The translations under genes and the position numbers were made by a program. DNA of 64,000 nucleotides from Ligilactobacillus faecis (GTDB taxonomy: Bacteria; Bacillota; Bacilli; Lactobacillales; Lactobacillaceae), in contig NZ_CP123639.1 in assembly GCF_029889745.1 (NCBI RefSeq), positions 2,275,501 to 2,339,500 of the forward strand. Reading direction: 5' to 3'. Each line of letters begins with the position of its first letter. Within the stretch, counting starts at the first letter, position 1. Shown here one piece after another: positions 28,375-38,269 of the stretch. The notes beneath the pieces were generated by a model. The model made no database searches and had not been told where the DNA came from. It saw nothing but the letters and a program-made list of their open reading frames with translations.

Positions 28375-29667
28375 TCATTTAAAATATTTGCGCACTTCAG
28401 CAATAAAATAAAGTGAACCAGTAAATAAGATCATATCGTCGCCTGACATCTCATTTAAAACTTGCTTGAATGCAGTGGCCCAATCCATCTCGACTTGGAT
28501 CTGCTCTTTTTTCTTTAAAGCTACGATATCAGCTACTTTTCGCGGAGCTTCAAAAGTGACTGCGATCAAAGTTACATTAGGAAGACTTTTGATCTGCTCG
28601 AGCATCAACTCGACTTGTTTATCAGCTAAGATCGCCATGATCACATAAATATGTTGGGTAGCAAATCTTTCTTTTAACATTTGCCGTAACCGTTTGATCC
28701 CATCTTCATTATGCGCTCCGTCTAACATGACCAACGGTTCTTGTAAGACTATCTCTGTTCTTCCAGGCCATGTAGTATCTGCTAAAGCATGCGCGATCTC
28801 TTTTGGATAGACCTTGATCTTAGCATTTTGAGCTAAAACTAAAAAGGCTGTCAACGCCACACTAGCATTTTCTACTTGATAAGCCCCTAGCAGTCTTGTT
28901 TTCAAACTTTTTTGGACATAGTTTAGCCCGGTGTAGTCAAATACTTCTCCTAAAAAATCTCGTTTCTTTTGGAAAACATTGAATTCAAGCCCCGCTCGAT
29001 AATAAGGCGCCCCCATTTCTTTGGCTCTTTTTTCGATCACAGCTAAGCTCTCTTCGGCCATCTTCCCGATCACAACAGGTTTGTTAGCTTTAATGATCCC
29101 CGCTTTAGCTGTTGCGATCTGTGTCAGTGAATCACCTAAGATCTGCATGTGATCATACGAAACAGAAGTGATCACTGCTAATTCAGGTGTCAAAATATTC
29201 GTCGAATCATACGTCCCCCCGATCCCGACTTCAACAAGCGCATAATCAGGCTGAACTTTGGCAAAATATAAAAACATCAACATCGTTACGACTTCAAATT
29301 CTTTTGGTCCTTGCCCATCATACTCTTGGTCTAACCGTAAAACAACTGGTTCAAGACGCTGAACTAATTCAACTAGTATCTCGTCGGGAATATCTCGTCC
29401 ATTTAAACGGATCCGTTCATTGAAACGCGTGATATAAGGTGAGGTAAAAGTCCCGACTTCAAGACCATGAGCTTGCAAAAGTTTACTTAAATAAGCTACT
29501 GTCGATCCCTTACCGTTTGTTCCCGTTACGTGGACAAAACGTGTCTTTTTTTGCGGGTCACCTAAATAATGGGCAAAACGCCGCATACGTTCCAGACTAG
29601 GATCTTTAGTAAATTTTCGTCTTCCATGAATAAAAGCTAAAGCCTCTGCATACGTTTTAACTGCCAT
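28375..29667 (-). CDS. folC: Folylpolyglutamate synthase/dihydrofolate synthase
   Basis: About 430 residues from the ATG of MAVKTYAEAL, preceded by GAAAGGAAAAAAG; the 21 codons before it run through the valS terminator. The P-loop GTNGKGST is near residue 48, with the omega-loop region TSPYITRFNERIRLNG and a C-terminal domain with MLDGAHNEDG. It adds glutamates to folates in the cytosol. It is downstream of valS, as in many Firmicutes. Confidence 0.95.
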   Translation of the reverse strand: MAVKTYAEALAFIHGRRKFTKDPSLERMRRFAHYLGDPQKKTRFVHVTGTNGKGSTVAYLSKLLQAHGLEVGTFTSPYITRFNERIRLNGRDIPDEILVELVQRLEPVVLRLDQEYDGQGPKEFEVVTMLMFLYFAKVQPDYALVEVGIGGTYDSTNILTPELAVITSVSYDHMQILGDSLTQIATAKAGIIKANKPVVIGKMAEESLAVIEKRAKEMGAPYYRAGLEFNVFQKKRDFLGEVFDYTGLNYVQKSLKTRLLGAYQVENASVALTAFLVLAQNAKIKVYPKEIAHALADTTWPGRTEIVLQEPLVMLDGAHNEDGIKRLRQMLKERFATQHIYVIMAILADKQVELMLEQIKSLPNVTLIAVTFEAPRKVADIVALKKKEQIQVEMDWATAFKQVLNEMSGDDMILFTGSLYFIAEVRKYFK

Positions 29668-29691
29668 CTTTTTTCCTTTCTTGCCTCTAAT

Positions 29692-29722
29692 AAAAAAGGC
29701 GCCCAAACGGTCGCCTTTTTTA
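29692..29722 (-). terminator. valS terminator
   Basis: On the minus strand GGCGACC, loop GTTT, GGGCGCC is followed by TTTTTTATT, directly after the valS stop codon and before folC. Confidence 0.85.
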
Positions 29723-32386
29723 TTAATCAACTTGTGCTTTTAAAACTTCGATCCGTTCATTTGTAGCTTCGAGCTTATCACGATAACCAGCAAGCTTTTC
29801 TTTTTCTTTTGCTACGACTTCCGCCGGTGCATTTTGAACAAACCGTTCGTTACCGAGTTTCTTTTCTCCCCGCATAACTTCACTTTCAAGTTTTTGTGCT
29901 TCTTTTTGCAAACGAGCGATCTCTTCGTTTAGATCGATCAAATCTGCCAACGGTAAGTAAACTTCTGCTCCAGTGATCACCGAAGTCATTGCTAACGCAG
30001 GTGCTTTGACATCTGCTGAAATCACAAGTTCTTTTGGATGACAGAAACGTTCGATATATTCTTTGTTATTTTCAAAGACTGCTTTTGTCGTTTCAGAAGT
30101 CGTCTTGATCAAAATATCGATCGCAGAAGACATTGGAGCATTGACTTCTGCCCGGTTATTTCGCACAGCTTTGATCAATTCGATCAAGTTTTCCATTTGC
30201 TCTTCAGCAACTTGATCGTCAAATTCAGGGTGTTCCACTGGATAAGCCGCTGTTACAAGTGAGCGTCCTTCATGTGGCATCGTTAACCAGATCTGTTCTG
30301 TCACAAATGGCATGATCGGATGTAAAAGACGCAAGGTTTGGTCTAAGACATAGCATAAGATATTTTGCGTATTAGCTTTAGCCTTAGCATCATCCCCAGT
30401 CAAGTTTTCTTTAGCCATTTCGATATACCAATCACAAAAATCATTCCAGATGAAGTTATATAAAGCGCGCCCAGCTTCACCAAATTCAAAGTTATCAAAA
30501 AGACGTGTAACTTCTTTAACAACATCATTTAAACGACTTAAGATCCACTTATCAGCTAACTGCCATTCAGAATGTGCTGGTAACGTTGCCGTTGTTTGTT
30601 CATCTAAGTTCATGATCACAAAACGACTCGCATTCCAGATCTTATTGATGAAGTTCCAAGCGGCATCCATCTTTGTATATGAGAAACGAACATCTTGCCC
30701 TGGTGCAGAACCATTTGATAAGAACCAACGCAAAGCATCAGCGCCATATTTATCGATCACATCCATCGGATCGATCCCGTTTCCAAGTGATTTACTCATC
30801 TTACGTCCTTGTTCATCTCGGATCAAGCCGTGGATCAAAACATCCTTAAACGGACGACGCCCAGTAAATTCAACACTTTGGAAGATCATCCGTGAGACCC
30901 AAAAGAAGATGATATCATACCCTGTAACTAATGTATTAGTTGGGAAATAACGTTTGAAATCAGGTGCTTCTGTATCTGGCCAACCCATCGTTGAAAATGG
31001 CCATAAGGCACTGGAGAACCATGTGTCTAATACATCTGGATCTTGTTCCCAATTTTCGATATCAGCTGGCGCTTCTTCCCCAACATAAGTTTCACCTGTT
31101 TTTTTGTTATACCAAGCTGGGATCTGGTGGCCCCACCATAACTGCCGTGAAATGACCCAATCATGCACATTTTCCATCCATTGTGTAAATGTCTTCTCAA
31201 ATCGTTCTGGCACAAAATCGACCCGATCGTCACCTTTTTGGTTAGCTAAAGCTTGTTCTGCTAAAGGTTTCATCTTCACAAACCACTGGGTAGACAGACG
31301 AGCTTCAACTGGGACACCCGTTCTTTCTGAATGGCCTACGCTATGTGTGATCTTTTCGATATTCAACATATAACCTTGTTCTTCAAGATCTTTAACGATC
31401 GCTTTGCGAGCTTCAAAACGATCCATACCATTATATTTACCAGCACGTTCGTTCATCGTACCGTCGTCATTCATCGTATTGATTCGTTCAAGATCATGAC
31501 GGTTTCCAACTTCAAAGTCATTTGGGTCGTGGGCTGGCGTGATCTTGACCATCCCAGTCCCAAACTCAGGATCAACATATTGGTCAGCAATGATCGGAAT
31601 ATGACGTCCTTGCAATGGAAGTAAAACTTCTTTGCCGATCAACTCTTGATAGCGCTCATCTTTTGGATTGACTGCAACTGCGACGTCACCCATCATCGTT
31701 TCTGGACGAGTCGTTGCGATCTCGATATAATCCTTACCGTTAAATGTCGTTCCATCAACAAATGGATATTTGACATGGTAAAATGCACCTTCATCATCTT
31801 GGTGGATAACTTCGATATCAGATAAAGCTGTCCGCGCTTTTGGATCCCAGTTGATGATATATTCACCACGGTAGATCAAGCCTTTCTCATATAATTTGAC
31901 AAAGACTCGACGCACAGCTTTGGAAAGACCTTCGTCTAAGGTAAAACGTTCGCGCTCATAGTCAAGCGAAAGACCTAATTTAGCCCATTGAGCATGGATA
32001 ATATCAGCGTATTCACCTTTCCATTCCCAAACTTTTTCGATAAATTTTTCACGTCCAAGATCATAACGTGAGATCCCTTCTTCAGCTAAGCGTGCTTCAA
32101 CTTTAGCTTGAGTCGCGATCCCTGCATGATCCATCCCTGGAAGCCATAAAGTATCAAATCCTTGCATACGTTTTTGGCGGATCAACATATCTTGTAACGT
32201 TGTATCCCAGGCATGGCCTAAGTGTAATTTCCCAGTAACATTTGGTGGGGGGATCACGATCGAATAAGGTTTTGCTTTTTGATCACCACTTGGTTTAAAG
32301 AGTCCAGCTTCGACCCATTGTTGGTAACGTCCAGGTTCAACTTGACTTGGATCGTACTTCGTTGACATTTCAAGCTCTTTTGCCAT
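29723..32386 (-). CDS. valS: Valyl-tRNA synthetase
   Basis: About 887 residues from the ATG of [13 protein letters not shown], which has AAAGGAAGG upstream; the 11 codons before it are leader. HIGH motif as [20 protein letters not shown] as [11 protein letters not shown], editing domain with [11 protein letters not shown], and a C-terminal coiled coil (about 820-887) that binds tRNA. A class I synthetase charging tRNA-Val. A T-box leader precedes it. Confidence 0.98.
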   Translation of the reverse strand: MAKELEMSTKYDPSQVEPGRYQQWVEAGLFKPSGDQKAKPYSIVIPPPNVTGKLHLGHAWDTTLQDMLIRQKRMQGFDTLWLPGMDHAGIATQAKVEARLAEEGISRYDLGREKFIEKVWEWKGEYADIIHAQWAKLGLSLDYERERFTLDEGLSKAVRRVFVKLYEKGLIYRGEYIINWDPKARTALSDIEVIHQDDEGAFYHVKYPFVDGTTFNGKDYIEIATTRPETMMGDVAVAVNPKDERYQELIGKEVLLPLQGRHIPIIADQYVDPEFGTGMVKITPAHDPNDFEVGNRHDLERINTMNDDGTMNERAGKYNGMDRFEARKAIVKDLEEQGYMLNIEKITHSVGHSERTGVPVEARLSTQWFVKMKPLAEQALANQKGDDRVDFVPERFEKTFTQWMENVHDWVISRQLWWGHQIPAWYNKKTGETYVGEEAPADIENWEQDPDVLDTWFSSALWPFSTMGWPDTEAPDFKRYFPTNTLVTGYDIIFFWVSRMIFQSVEFTGRRPFKDVLIHGLIRDEQGRKMSKSLGNGIDPMDVIDKYGADALRWFLSNGSAPGQDVRFSYTKMDAAWNFINKIWNASRFVIMNLDEQTTATLPAHSEWQLADKWILSRLNDVVKEVTRLFDNFEFGEAGRALYNFIWNDFCDWYIEMAKENLTGDDAKAKANTQNILCYVLDQTLRLLHPIMPFVTEQIWLTMPHEGRSLVTAAYPVEHPEFDDQVAEEQMENLIELIKAVRNNRAEVNAPMSSAIDILIKTTSETTKAVFENNKEYIERFCHPKELVISADVKAPALAMTSVITGAEVYLPLADLIDLNEEIARLQKEAQKLESEVMRGEKKLGNERFVQNAPAEVVAKEKEKLAGYRDKLEATNERIEVLKAQVD

Positions 32387-32424
32387 TGTTTCCTTCCTTT
32401 CTTTGACCAGATCTATCACAATAA

Positions 32425-32650
32425 AAAAGCACCGCCATCCGCTTAGGACGACAGTGCCGTGGTACCACCTAAATTGGGCTTTTACCCCTCTTTAATATCT
32501 TGGTTAACGAATAGATATCCGGTCGTACTTACTTAGTTTCAGTATGACAGCTCACAAGCTACATCTTGTCTAAATGTTGAAACGTTCCACCGCCCCGCTT
32601 CTCTCTGCAAACATCTTCTTTAACAAGACCTCTTGTTCAAAGCTTATAGG
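32425..32650 (-). promoter_or_regulatory. T-box leader of valS
   Basis: On the minus strand the antiterminator core AGGTGGTACCACGG is followed by a terminator hairpin (GCACTGTCGTCC, loop, GGATGGCGGTGC) and TTTTTTATTG. Upstream GAGAGAAGCGGGGCGGTGG is a stem I-type region; a GTA lies in GATGTAGC, a candidate Val specifier. Confidence 0.92.
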
Positions 32651-32688
32651 TGTATTTTAGCTTGTCGTTTAGAGAACGTCAAGCACTT

Positions 32689-33906
32689 TTACAAGAGATC
32701 CGCAAAGGCTTCTTGTTTTCCATGCATAAATTCGTCTCCGATCTTGATCTCGGAGACTTCGATCCCAGCTAAAGCACGTTCGATCAAACCATTAACGTCT
32801 AAACGTTCTTCGTAGTAACGGGCTTTATCGATCTTTGGTTTTGTTTTTGGTGCTGGTGGAGCAAAAACAGTACAACAATCTTCAAATGGTTGGATCGAAA
32901 GATCAAAAGTATCGATATCTTGTGCGATCTTGATGATCTCATTTTTATCCATCGAAACGACAGGTCTTAAAACTGGCATCGTAGTAACATCATTGATCGC
33001 TGCCATACTTTCAAGTGTTTGTGAAGCAACTTGTCCTAAAGCTTCACCGTTAAAGATCGCTAGACCATTTCTTTTTCTTGCGATCAACTCACTTAAACGT
33101 AACATAAAACGCCGTTGGAGCGTCATCAAATAACCAGAAGGAACTTTTTCCTTGATCGTTTCTTGGATCTCAGTAAATGGTACTGCAATAAATTGGATCT
33201 TACCGACATAAGGTGTCAACTTAGCAGTCAGTTCTTTAGCCTTGTTCAAAGCCTGTTCGCTTGTATAAGGGGGGCTAAAGAAGTGGACCATCTCGATATC
33301 AACACCGCGTTTCATCGCTAAATACCCAGCAACTGGTGAATCGATCCCACCAGAAAGCATCAAAACAGCTTTACCAGCCGTCCCAACAGGTAAACCACCT
33401 GCACCATCAAAAGTTTCATATGAAAGATAGATCCCATTTACCCGTACTTCAACACGCAAAGTAATATCAGGAGCTTTCATTTTGACTTTGATGCCAGAGA
33501 CATTTTTCAAAATATGCCCACCTAGCATATCATTGAGCTCGTTTGTATCATATTGGAAATTGTGATCAGAACGACGTGTATTGATCTTAAACGTTAGACC
33601 TTCATGATATTTTTCTGCTAACATTTGAGCTGCGACTTCTTTGACTTTTTCAACATCACGTTCAACGCGGATCGAAGGTGAAAAATTTTGGATCCCAAAA
33701 ACTTGACTCAAACGAGCCATAACTGGCGTTGCATCTTCACCGTTCAATTGGATGTGCATCCGATCGCGATGAGCTTTGATAACTAAAGCTGGAAAGTCAT
33801 GTAATGCTTGGCGCACATTAAAGCCTAAGCGATCGATAAAATTCTGGCGATTTTTGCCTTTAGTTGAAAGTTCGCCGTAACGAACCATGATCTCTGTATA
33901 TTGCAT
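32689..33906 (-). CDS. thiI: tRNA 4-thiouridine synthetase ThiI
   Basis: A 405-residue enzyme. It has an N-terminal ferredoxin-like and THUMP domain (about 1-165) and a PP-loop ATPase ([14 protein letters not shown] near residue 183). There is no C-terminal rhodanese domain, as in Bacillus-type ThiI. It adenylates U8 of tRNA and uses sulfur from a cysteine desulfurase. The partner desulfurase gene is immediately upstream on the same strand (18 bp), forming a dedicated pair. Confidence 0.95.
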   Translation of the reverse strand: MQYTEIMVRYGELSTKGKNRQNFIDRLGFNVRQALHDFPALVIKAHRDRMHIQLNGEDATPVMARLSQVFGIQNFSPSIRVERDVEKVKEVAAQMLAEKYHEGLTFKINTRRSDHNFQYDTNELNDMLGGHILKNVSGIKVKMKAPDITLRVEVRVNGIYLSYETFDGAGGLPVGTAGKAVLMLSGGIDSPVAGYLAMKRGVDIEMVHFFSPPYTSEQALNKAKELTAKLTPYVGKIQFIAVPFTEIQETIKEKVPSGYLMTLQRRFMLRLSELIARKRNGLAIFNGEALGQVASQTLESMAAINDVTTMPVLRPVVSMDKNEIIKIAQDIDTFDLSIQPFEDCCTVFAPPAPKTKPKIDKARYYEERLDVNGLIERALAGIEVSEIKIGDEFMHGKQEAFADLL

Positions 33907-33924
33907 TTTGCTTCCTTTCTCTTT

Positions 33925-35073
33925 TTAAGAATTGATCTTTAAAAATTTTTGGTATAATTCATCAAAAACAGCGATAAATTCATCTGCTTGAGCTAACGTG
34001 TTTTGTTCATCTAAGCTGACTCTAACAGCCGAGGTCGCGATCTTTTCATCGACATTCATGGCATGTAATGTTGACGAGACTTGGCCTTTTTTCGAAGAAC
34101 ATGCGCTCGTCGTTGATAAATAGATCCCTTTATCTTCAAACGCATGTACGATCGTCTCACCGCGCACACCAGCGATCGCAAAACAAAGGATATGGGGAGC
34201 AAAGTTAGCATCGTTGCCTGAAAAGATTGTCACCTTATCATATTGCTTAAGGTGTGTGTAGAGCTTTTCTTTGATCTGTGCTTCTAAAGCGACATTTTTA
34301 GCTTGATCTGCAAGCAATAAGCGTAAGGCCTTGGCCATCGCTACGATCGCTGGTAGATTTTCTGTACTACTACGCAAGTTTTTTTCTTGCCCTCCACCAG
34401 TGATCAAAGGTGCTAGCTTGCGCCCACGCTTTTTATATAAGACTCCAACACCACGAGGTGCATGAAATTTATGTCCCGATAAAGTCACTAGATCAACGCG
34501 TTCGTTCATAATAAACGAAGTCTCGACTTTGCCGATCGCTTGAACTGCATCAACATGAAAATGAATTTTAGGATAGCCTTGTAAAATTTCAGCGATCTCA
34601 GTGATAGGCTGGATCGTCCCCACTTCATTATTAACAGCCATGACAGAAACTAAGATCGTATCTTTTCGCAAAGCTTGTTTCAGATCAGCAAGCGCGATCT
34701 GCCCGTTTTGATCGACTGGAAGATAAGTTACTTCAAAGCCTAACTTTTCTAACTGCTTCATCGAATTGATCACCGCTGGATGTTCGACCGCTGTCGTGAT
34801 CAAATGCTTGCCGTAGATCCTTTTTTCGAGTGCAGTTCCCTTTAAGGCCCAGTTATCACTCTCAGTTCCACCACTTGTAAAAAAAACTTCATCACTTTGA
34901 CAGCCTAAAAGCGTGGCGATCTGCTGTCTGGCTTGTTCTAAAAGATCAAAGGCATTTTCACCTAACTTATGCAACGAAGAAGGGTTGCCCCAAATATCTT
35001 GGCTGACCTTAGTATAAGCAGCCAAGACCTCTGGTAAAACTTTGGTCGTTGCACTATTGTCAAAATATATCAT
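33925..35073 (-). CDS. Cysteine desulfurase paired with ThiI (NifZ/IscS type)
   Basis: A 382-residue PLP enzyme of the NifS class. It has the PLP-Lys region LVTLSGHKFHAPRGVG, an early TSGGTESDNWA motif and the active-site Cys loop STTSACSSKKGQ. It takes sulfur from cysteine and passes it to ThiI. The neighbouring thiI suggests a role in tRNA thiolation; the separate SufS at the window end serves Fe-S assembly. Ribosome site AGAAGGGG. Confidence 0.94.
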   Translation of the reverse strand: MIYFDNSATTKVLPEVLAAYTKVSQDIWGNPSSLHKLGENAFDLLEQARQQIATLLGCQSDEVFFTSGGTESDNWALKGTALEKRIYGKHLITTAVEHPAVINSMKQLEKLGFEVTYLPVDQNGQIALADLKQALRKDTILVSVMAVNNEVGTIQPITEIAEILQGYPKIHFHVDAVQAIGKVETSFIMNERVDLVTLSGHKFHAPRGVGVLYKKRGRKLAPLITGGGQEKNLRSSTENLPAIVAMAKALRLLLADQAKNVALEAQIKEKLYTHLKQYDKVTIFSGNDANFAPHILCFAIAGVRGETIVHAFEDKGIYLSTTSACSSKKGQVSSTLHAMNVDEKIATSAVRVSLDEQNTLAQADEFIAVFDELYQKFLKINS

Positions 35074-35126
35074 AATTACCCCTTCTACTTGCTTTCAATT
35101 AAGACTCATACTTACAAATTATAAGG

Positions 35127-35166
35127 ACTAAAGCTAAGTTATGCAACTCAACTTTAGTCCTCAAAT
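35127..35166 (-). other. Hairpin upstream of the cysteine desulfurase gene
   Basis: AGGACTAAAG pairs with CTTTAGTCCT, with an inner AAGTTGAG/... repeat. It overlaps a TATAAT on the minus strand, so it could be the terminator of ezrA side transcripts or a regulatory stem at the promoter. There is no U-tract. Confidence 0.4.
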
Positions 35167-35219
35167 TCTTTCATTGAAATTATAACATCTGCTCTAAAAT
35201 GAAACAATCATCATTACAA

Positions 35220-35247
35220 GAAAGACCTGCCGTAAACGACAGGTCCG
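35220..35247 (-). terminator. Hairpin after ezrA
   Basis: On the minus strand GACCTG(TCGTTTACGG)CAGGTC is followed by TTTCTTG, a short weak U-tract, three bases past the ezrA stop. Confidence 0.6.
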
Positions 35248-35249
35248 CT

Positions 35250-36962
35250 CTAAACAACAGCACGTCTTTGAGCACTGTCTTTATAATTGTTTTCGATCCG
35301 CTTGTAGCAACCAGGTTCAACAGTCTCTAAAGCTTCTGAGATCGTATCTAGAGCACTCATATAATCGTACTCACGCGCAAATAATTCATACGCTTGGGCA
35401 TAAGCTGCAGCAACTTCAGGATACTTGTTTCGATAACGATTAGCATACTGCAACATCTCTTCTGTCAAAGCTGAACTATCAATGATCTCTTGCGTTTTTT
35501 GCGCCAAAACATCTAGATCTGATTGCGTGTTGATCAGATCATGTGCAATCTGTTCCATATCAAGTTGGATCTTGTTAAGATCGCGATCGAGTTGCTCGAT
35601 CTCATCTCCAACTTTGAAGAAGTATTCGACATAATCGCTTGGTAGCCCTGGTAAATTCAAATTCTCAACTTCACGTTTCAAACGGTGGATATCATTATCA
35701 AAACCTTGCACAGCAGCAACCGCTTCTTTTTCTTCTTCAAAAAGGTCAGAAACACTTTCGCTGATCTGCTTTTGCTCTTCTTCGAGTTTGGTCAAACTCT
35801 CTAGATCTTTAGTTTGTTCTGCCAAGATCTGACTATAAACTACAGGTCGCTTATCTTTGGCAGCTAAATAAGCCTCAAAACGCTGGCTGATCGCTTTTAA
35901 TTGCTCATCTAAAGCATGAGCATCTTCTAGTTCATTATGATTCAAAGTATAATTTTGACTTAACCGATCTAATTCGATCAAAAGTTCTTTTTCTTGATGC
36001 TTGGCATGTTTTAAAAACTCAGCAAAATGCTCTTCTTGGCGTGTAACTTTTACTTTAGCTTCGTATTCATTTTCCATTACTTCATACGCTGAATCGATCA
36101 ACTCAGCTAGTTCTTGGTCACACGCCTCTGCCTTAGGAACATCAGCAGCTTTTAAATAAGCTTCATCTTCTTGAAGTAGCTTTTCGATTTGCGTGATTTT
36201 TTGGGCAACATCCTCTTTAAAGGCATATTTTTCTTTTGTCAGTTGTGCAAGGCCTGTTTTTAATTCAGTGAGTTGTTCAGGGAAAACATTTTTTAAATTA
36301 CGGTAGATGGGCGGTAATTTTTTGAGTGCGATCTTTAAGACACTTGTCTTTTGTTCTAACGAACGCAATAACTCATTTGAACTGACAAAATCGCCAGCTT
36401 GTGTAACTTGAGCATATTTGTCAAAATCTTTTTCTAAGGCGCTCAACTCTTCTTCAAGTTTATCGATGCTTGGACCATAAGAAAAGTTCTTCGCTAATAA
36501 CGTCCTGCGGATCGCTTGATACTCTTCTTTACGTTCGGTGATCGCCTTTTTATGGACTTCAGCTGTTTGTTTGAGTTCAACTAAAGTTGCTTTTAATTCG
36601 TCATATTGCGCCTTAGCGACTGCAACTTGTTGCTCCCGTGCTTTTAATGGGCTCGTAAGTTTTACGAGTTGGTATCCCTGCACCTTGGCTTGTAGTTCAT
36701 TCAAATGTTCAGATAATTCAGGCAATTGTTGATTGATCAAAGCATGGTAATCATGTTTGACTTTTGTAAATTCTTCTAAGCTATCACCCGATAAATTCAA
36801 AGCCTCGACTGCTGTCAATTCAGCTTCTAACGGCGTTTCAACTAGCTTTTCTATCTCGTTTTTGGCTGCTACGATCCGCTCGTCATAAGATCGCTGTAAA
36901 AAAAGTATCGTTGCATAGATTGCTACTGCAACCAAAACGATCGCAACTAAAACTACTACCAT
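35250..36962 (-). CDS. ezrA: Septation ring formation regulator EzrA
   Basis: A 570-residue protein. It has one N-terminal transmembrane helix (VVVLVAIVLVAVAIYATILFL) followed by an almost continuous coiled coil of spectrin-like repeats rich in Leu, Glu, Lys and Gln, and a C-terminal YMSALDTISEALETVEPG segment typical of the family. EzrA restricts Z rings to midcell and links FtsZ to wall enzymes. Length is normal for the family. Confidence 0.94.
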   Translation of the reverse strand: MVVVLVAIVLVAVAIYATILFLQRSYDERIVAAKNEIEKLVETPLEAELTAVEALNLSGDSLEEFTKVKHDYHALINQQLPELSEHLNELQAKVQGYQLVKLTSPLKAREQQVAVAKAQYDELKATLVELKQTAEVHKKAITERKEEYQAIRRTLLAKNFSYGPSIDKLEEELSALEKDFDKYAQVTQAGDFVSSNELLRSLEQKTSVLKIALKKLPPIYRNLKNVFPEQLTELKTGLAQLTKEKYAFKEDVAQKITQIEKLLQEDEAYLKAADVPKAEACDQELAELIDSAYEVMENEYEAKVKVTRQEEHFAEFLKHAKHQEKELLIELDRLSQNYTLNHNELEDAHALDEQLKAISQRFEAYLAAKDKRPVVYSQILAEQTKDLESLTKLEEEQKQISESVSDLFEEEKEAVAAVQGFDNDIHRLKREVENLNLPGLPSDYVEYFFKVGDEIEQLDRDLNKIQLDMEQIAHDLINTQSDLDVLAQKTQEIIDSSALTEEMLQYANRYRNKYPEVAAAYAQAYELFAREYDYMSALDTISEALETVEPGCYKRIENNYKDSAQRRAVV

Positions 36963-37089
36963 CTGATTCCCACCCTTGTAAAATTACTCACTGTTATAAC
37001 TTGCTCTTATCAGCAAATACGTTTAAAATTTATTCTTAATTATAACATAGTTACTATCTTTGATACAGGTTTAACGATCAAAAGGTCGT

Positions 37090-37201
37090 AGACGATCTTT
37101 TCCTTGAAGAAAGCTTGGCCGTAAGGAAAAGAAGCTTTATCTCAAATTTAAAGAAAGGACACTACGTTTTTTCAAATAAAGACGGCCCGTAGTATTTTTT
37201 T
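37090..37201 (+). promoter_or_regulatory. Structured leader of the free-Met sulfoxide reductase gene
   Basis: Two hairpins are visible. CTTTTCCTT (37094-37102) pairs with AAGGAAAAG. ACTACG (37161-37166) pairs with CGTAGT (37188-37193) and is followed by ATTTTTTT and the ATG. AAGAAAGGA, the only Shine-Dalgarno-like site, lies before the second hairpin, so that stem sits between site and start. Because a U-tract follows the stem, it could also act as an attenuator. CTACG can alternatively pair with CGTAG at 37087. Confidence 0.5.
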
Positions 37202-37645
37202 ATGTCACTTTTAGCTGAACAATTAGATGCTCTTTTGTATAACGAAACTGACCAAATCGCTAATCTCGCTAACGCTTCAGCACTTTTAAACGAGGCGCTA
37301 GCTGATGTCAATTGGGTCGGGTTTTATCTTTACCATGAACAGACCGATGAACTCGTTTTAGGACCTTTCCAAGGCAAGGTCGCTTGCATGCACATCAAAA
37401 ACGGTCAAGGTGTCTGTGGAACAGCCTTTAAACAACAAAAATGTTTACGGATCGCAAACGTACACGAGTTCAAAGGGCATATCGCTTGTGACTCTGCTTC
37501 AAATTCTGAGCTTGTGATCCCACTTTTTAAAGGTGAACGTCCTTTTGGTGTTTTAGATATCGATTCGCCTAGTTTTGACCGTTTCACAGCTGAAGACGAA
37601 GCTACTTTATGCGAATTTGCTCAAACTTTAATGAAACATCTCTGA
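37202..37645 (+). CDS. msrC: GAF-domain free methionine-R-sulfoxide reductase
   Basis: A 147-residue single GAF domain. It has the three cysteines of the fRMsr family in the right spacing (Cys62, Cys72, Cys96) within VACMHIKNGQGVCGTAF and GHIACDSASNSELVIP. It reduces free Met-R-sulfoxide, protecting against oxidation. Translation start ATG follows an unusual leader hairpin rather than a nearby ribosome site. It is 22 bp upstream of the VanX-type gene. Confidence 0.9.
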   Translation: MSLLAEQLDALLYNETDQIANLANASALLNEALADVNWVGFYLYHEQTDELVLGPFQGKVACMHIKNGQGVCGTAFKQQKCLRIANVHEFKGHIACDSASNSELVIPLFKGERPFGVLDIDSPSFDRFTAEDEATLCEFAQTLMKHL

Positions 37646-37667
37646 TCTTTGAAAGGTGGGATCTTTA

Positions 37668-38222
37668 ATGCAAGAAGAACTTCAAGGCTTTACTAACATT
37701 CAAAAACTTGATCCTGATATTCTCGTTGATCTTAAGTACGCTACTTCAGATAATTTTACGCATCAAGTCATCTATGACTTTACAACTGCGATCGCTCGTA
37801 CTGGCACAGCTCATAAATTAGCTAAAGCTAGCGCACTTGTCAAAGCAAAAGGTTATCGTCTTAAAGTTTGGGATGCTTATCGTCCCGTAACTGCTCAAAA
37901 ACGTTTATTCGAAGTTTATCCTGACCCCAACTTTGTGGCGCCACCAGATCCAAATTTCAGTCATCAAAAAGGCGTAACTTTTGACTTGACTTTGACCGAC
38001 GCAAATGGAAATGATCTTCCCATGCCAACTGCCTTTGACGATTTTTCGCCGGCAGCTTCACGAACATACCCACACACAGGCGCTGCCAAAAAATACTATA
38101 CGATCTTAAATGAAGCTATGGTAAAAGCAGGTTTTGTCGGTTATGAAAACGAATGGTGGGACTATCGTGATAGCCAGATGGACGAATATGGACCAAGGTC
38201 AGCTGATCCTAACGACTACTAA
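37668..38222 (+). CDS. D-alanyl-D-alanine dipeptidase, VanX/DdpX family
   Basis: About 184 residues from ATG (MQEELQGF), preceded by GAAAGGTGGG. Family motifs: WDAYRPV with Arg72, SHQKGVTFD giving zinc ligands His99 and Asp106, and NEWWDYRD with catalytic Glu162. The third zinc ligand, His in VanX (EWWH), is Asp165 here. Such enzymes hydrolyse D-Ala-D-Ala. In an organism with a D-Ala-D-Lac type Ddl this would clear the normal dipeptide. Ends inside a 52-bp palindrome. Confidence 0.9.
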   Translation: MQEELQGFTNIQKLDPDILVDLKYATSDNFTHQVIYDFTTAIARTGTAHKLAKASALVKAKGYRLKVWDAYRPVTAQKRLFEVYPDPNFVAPPDPNFSHQKGVTFDLTLTDANGNDLPMPTAFDDFSPAASRTYPHTGAAKKYYTILNEAMVKAGFVGYENEWWDYRDSQMDEYGPRSADPNDY

Positions 38223-38269
38223 ATAACAATAAAAGCACTGGAGCTCCAGTGCTTTTATTGTTATTTAGT
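38218..38269. terminator. 52-bp perfect palindrome, bidirectional terminator
   Basis: Each half reads CTCCAGTGCTTTTATTG continuing to TTATTTAGT, with no mismatch and no loop. It contains the stop codons of both convergent genes. Confidence 0.85.
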
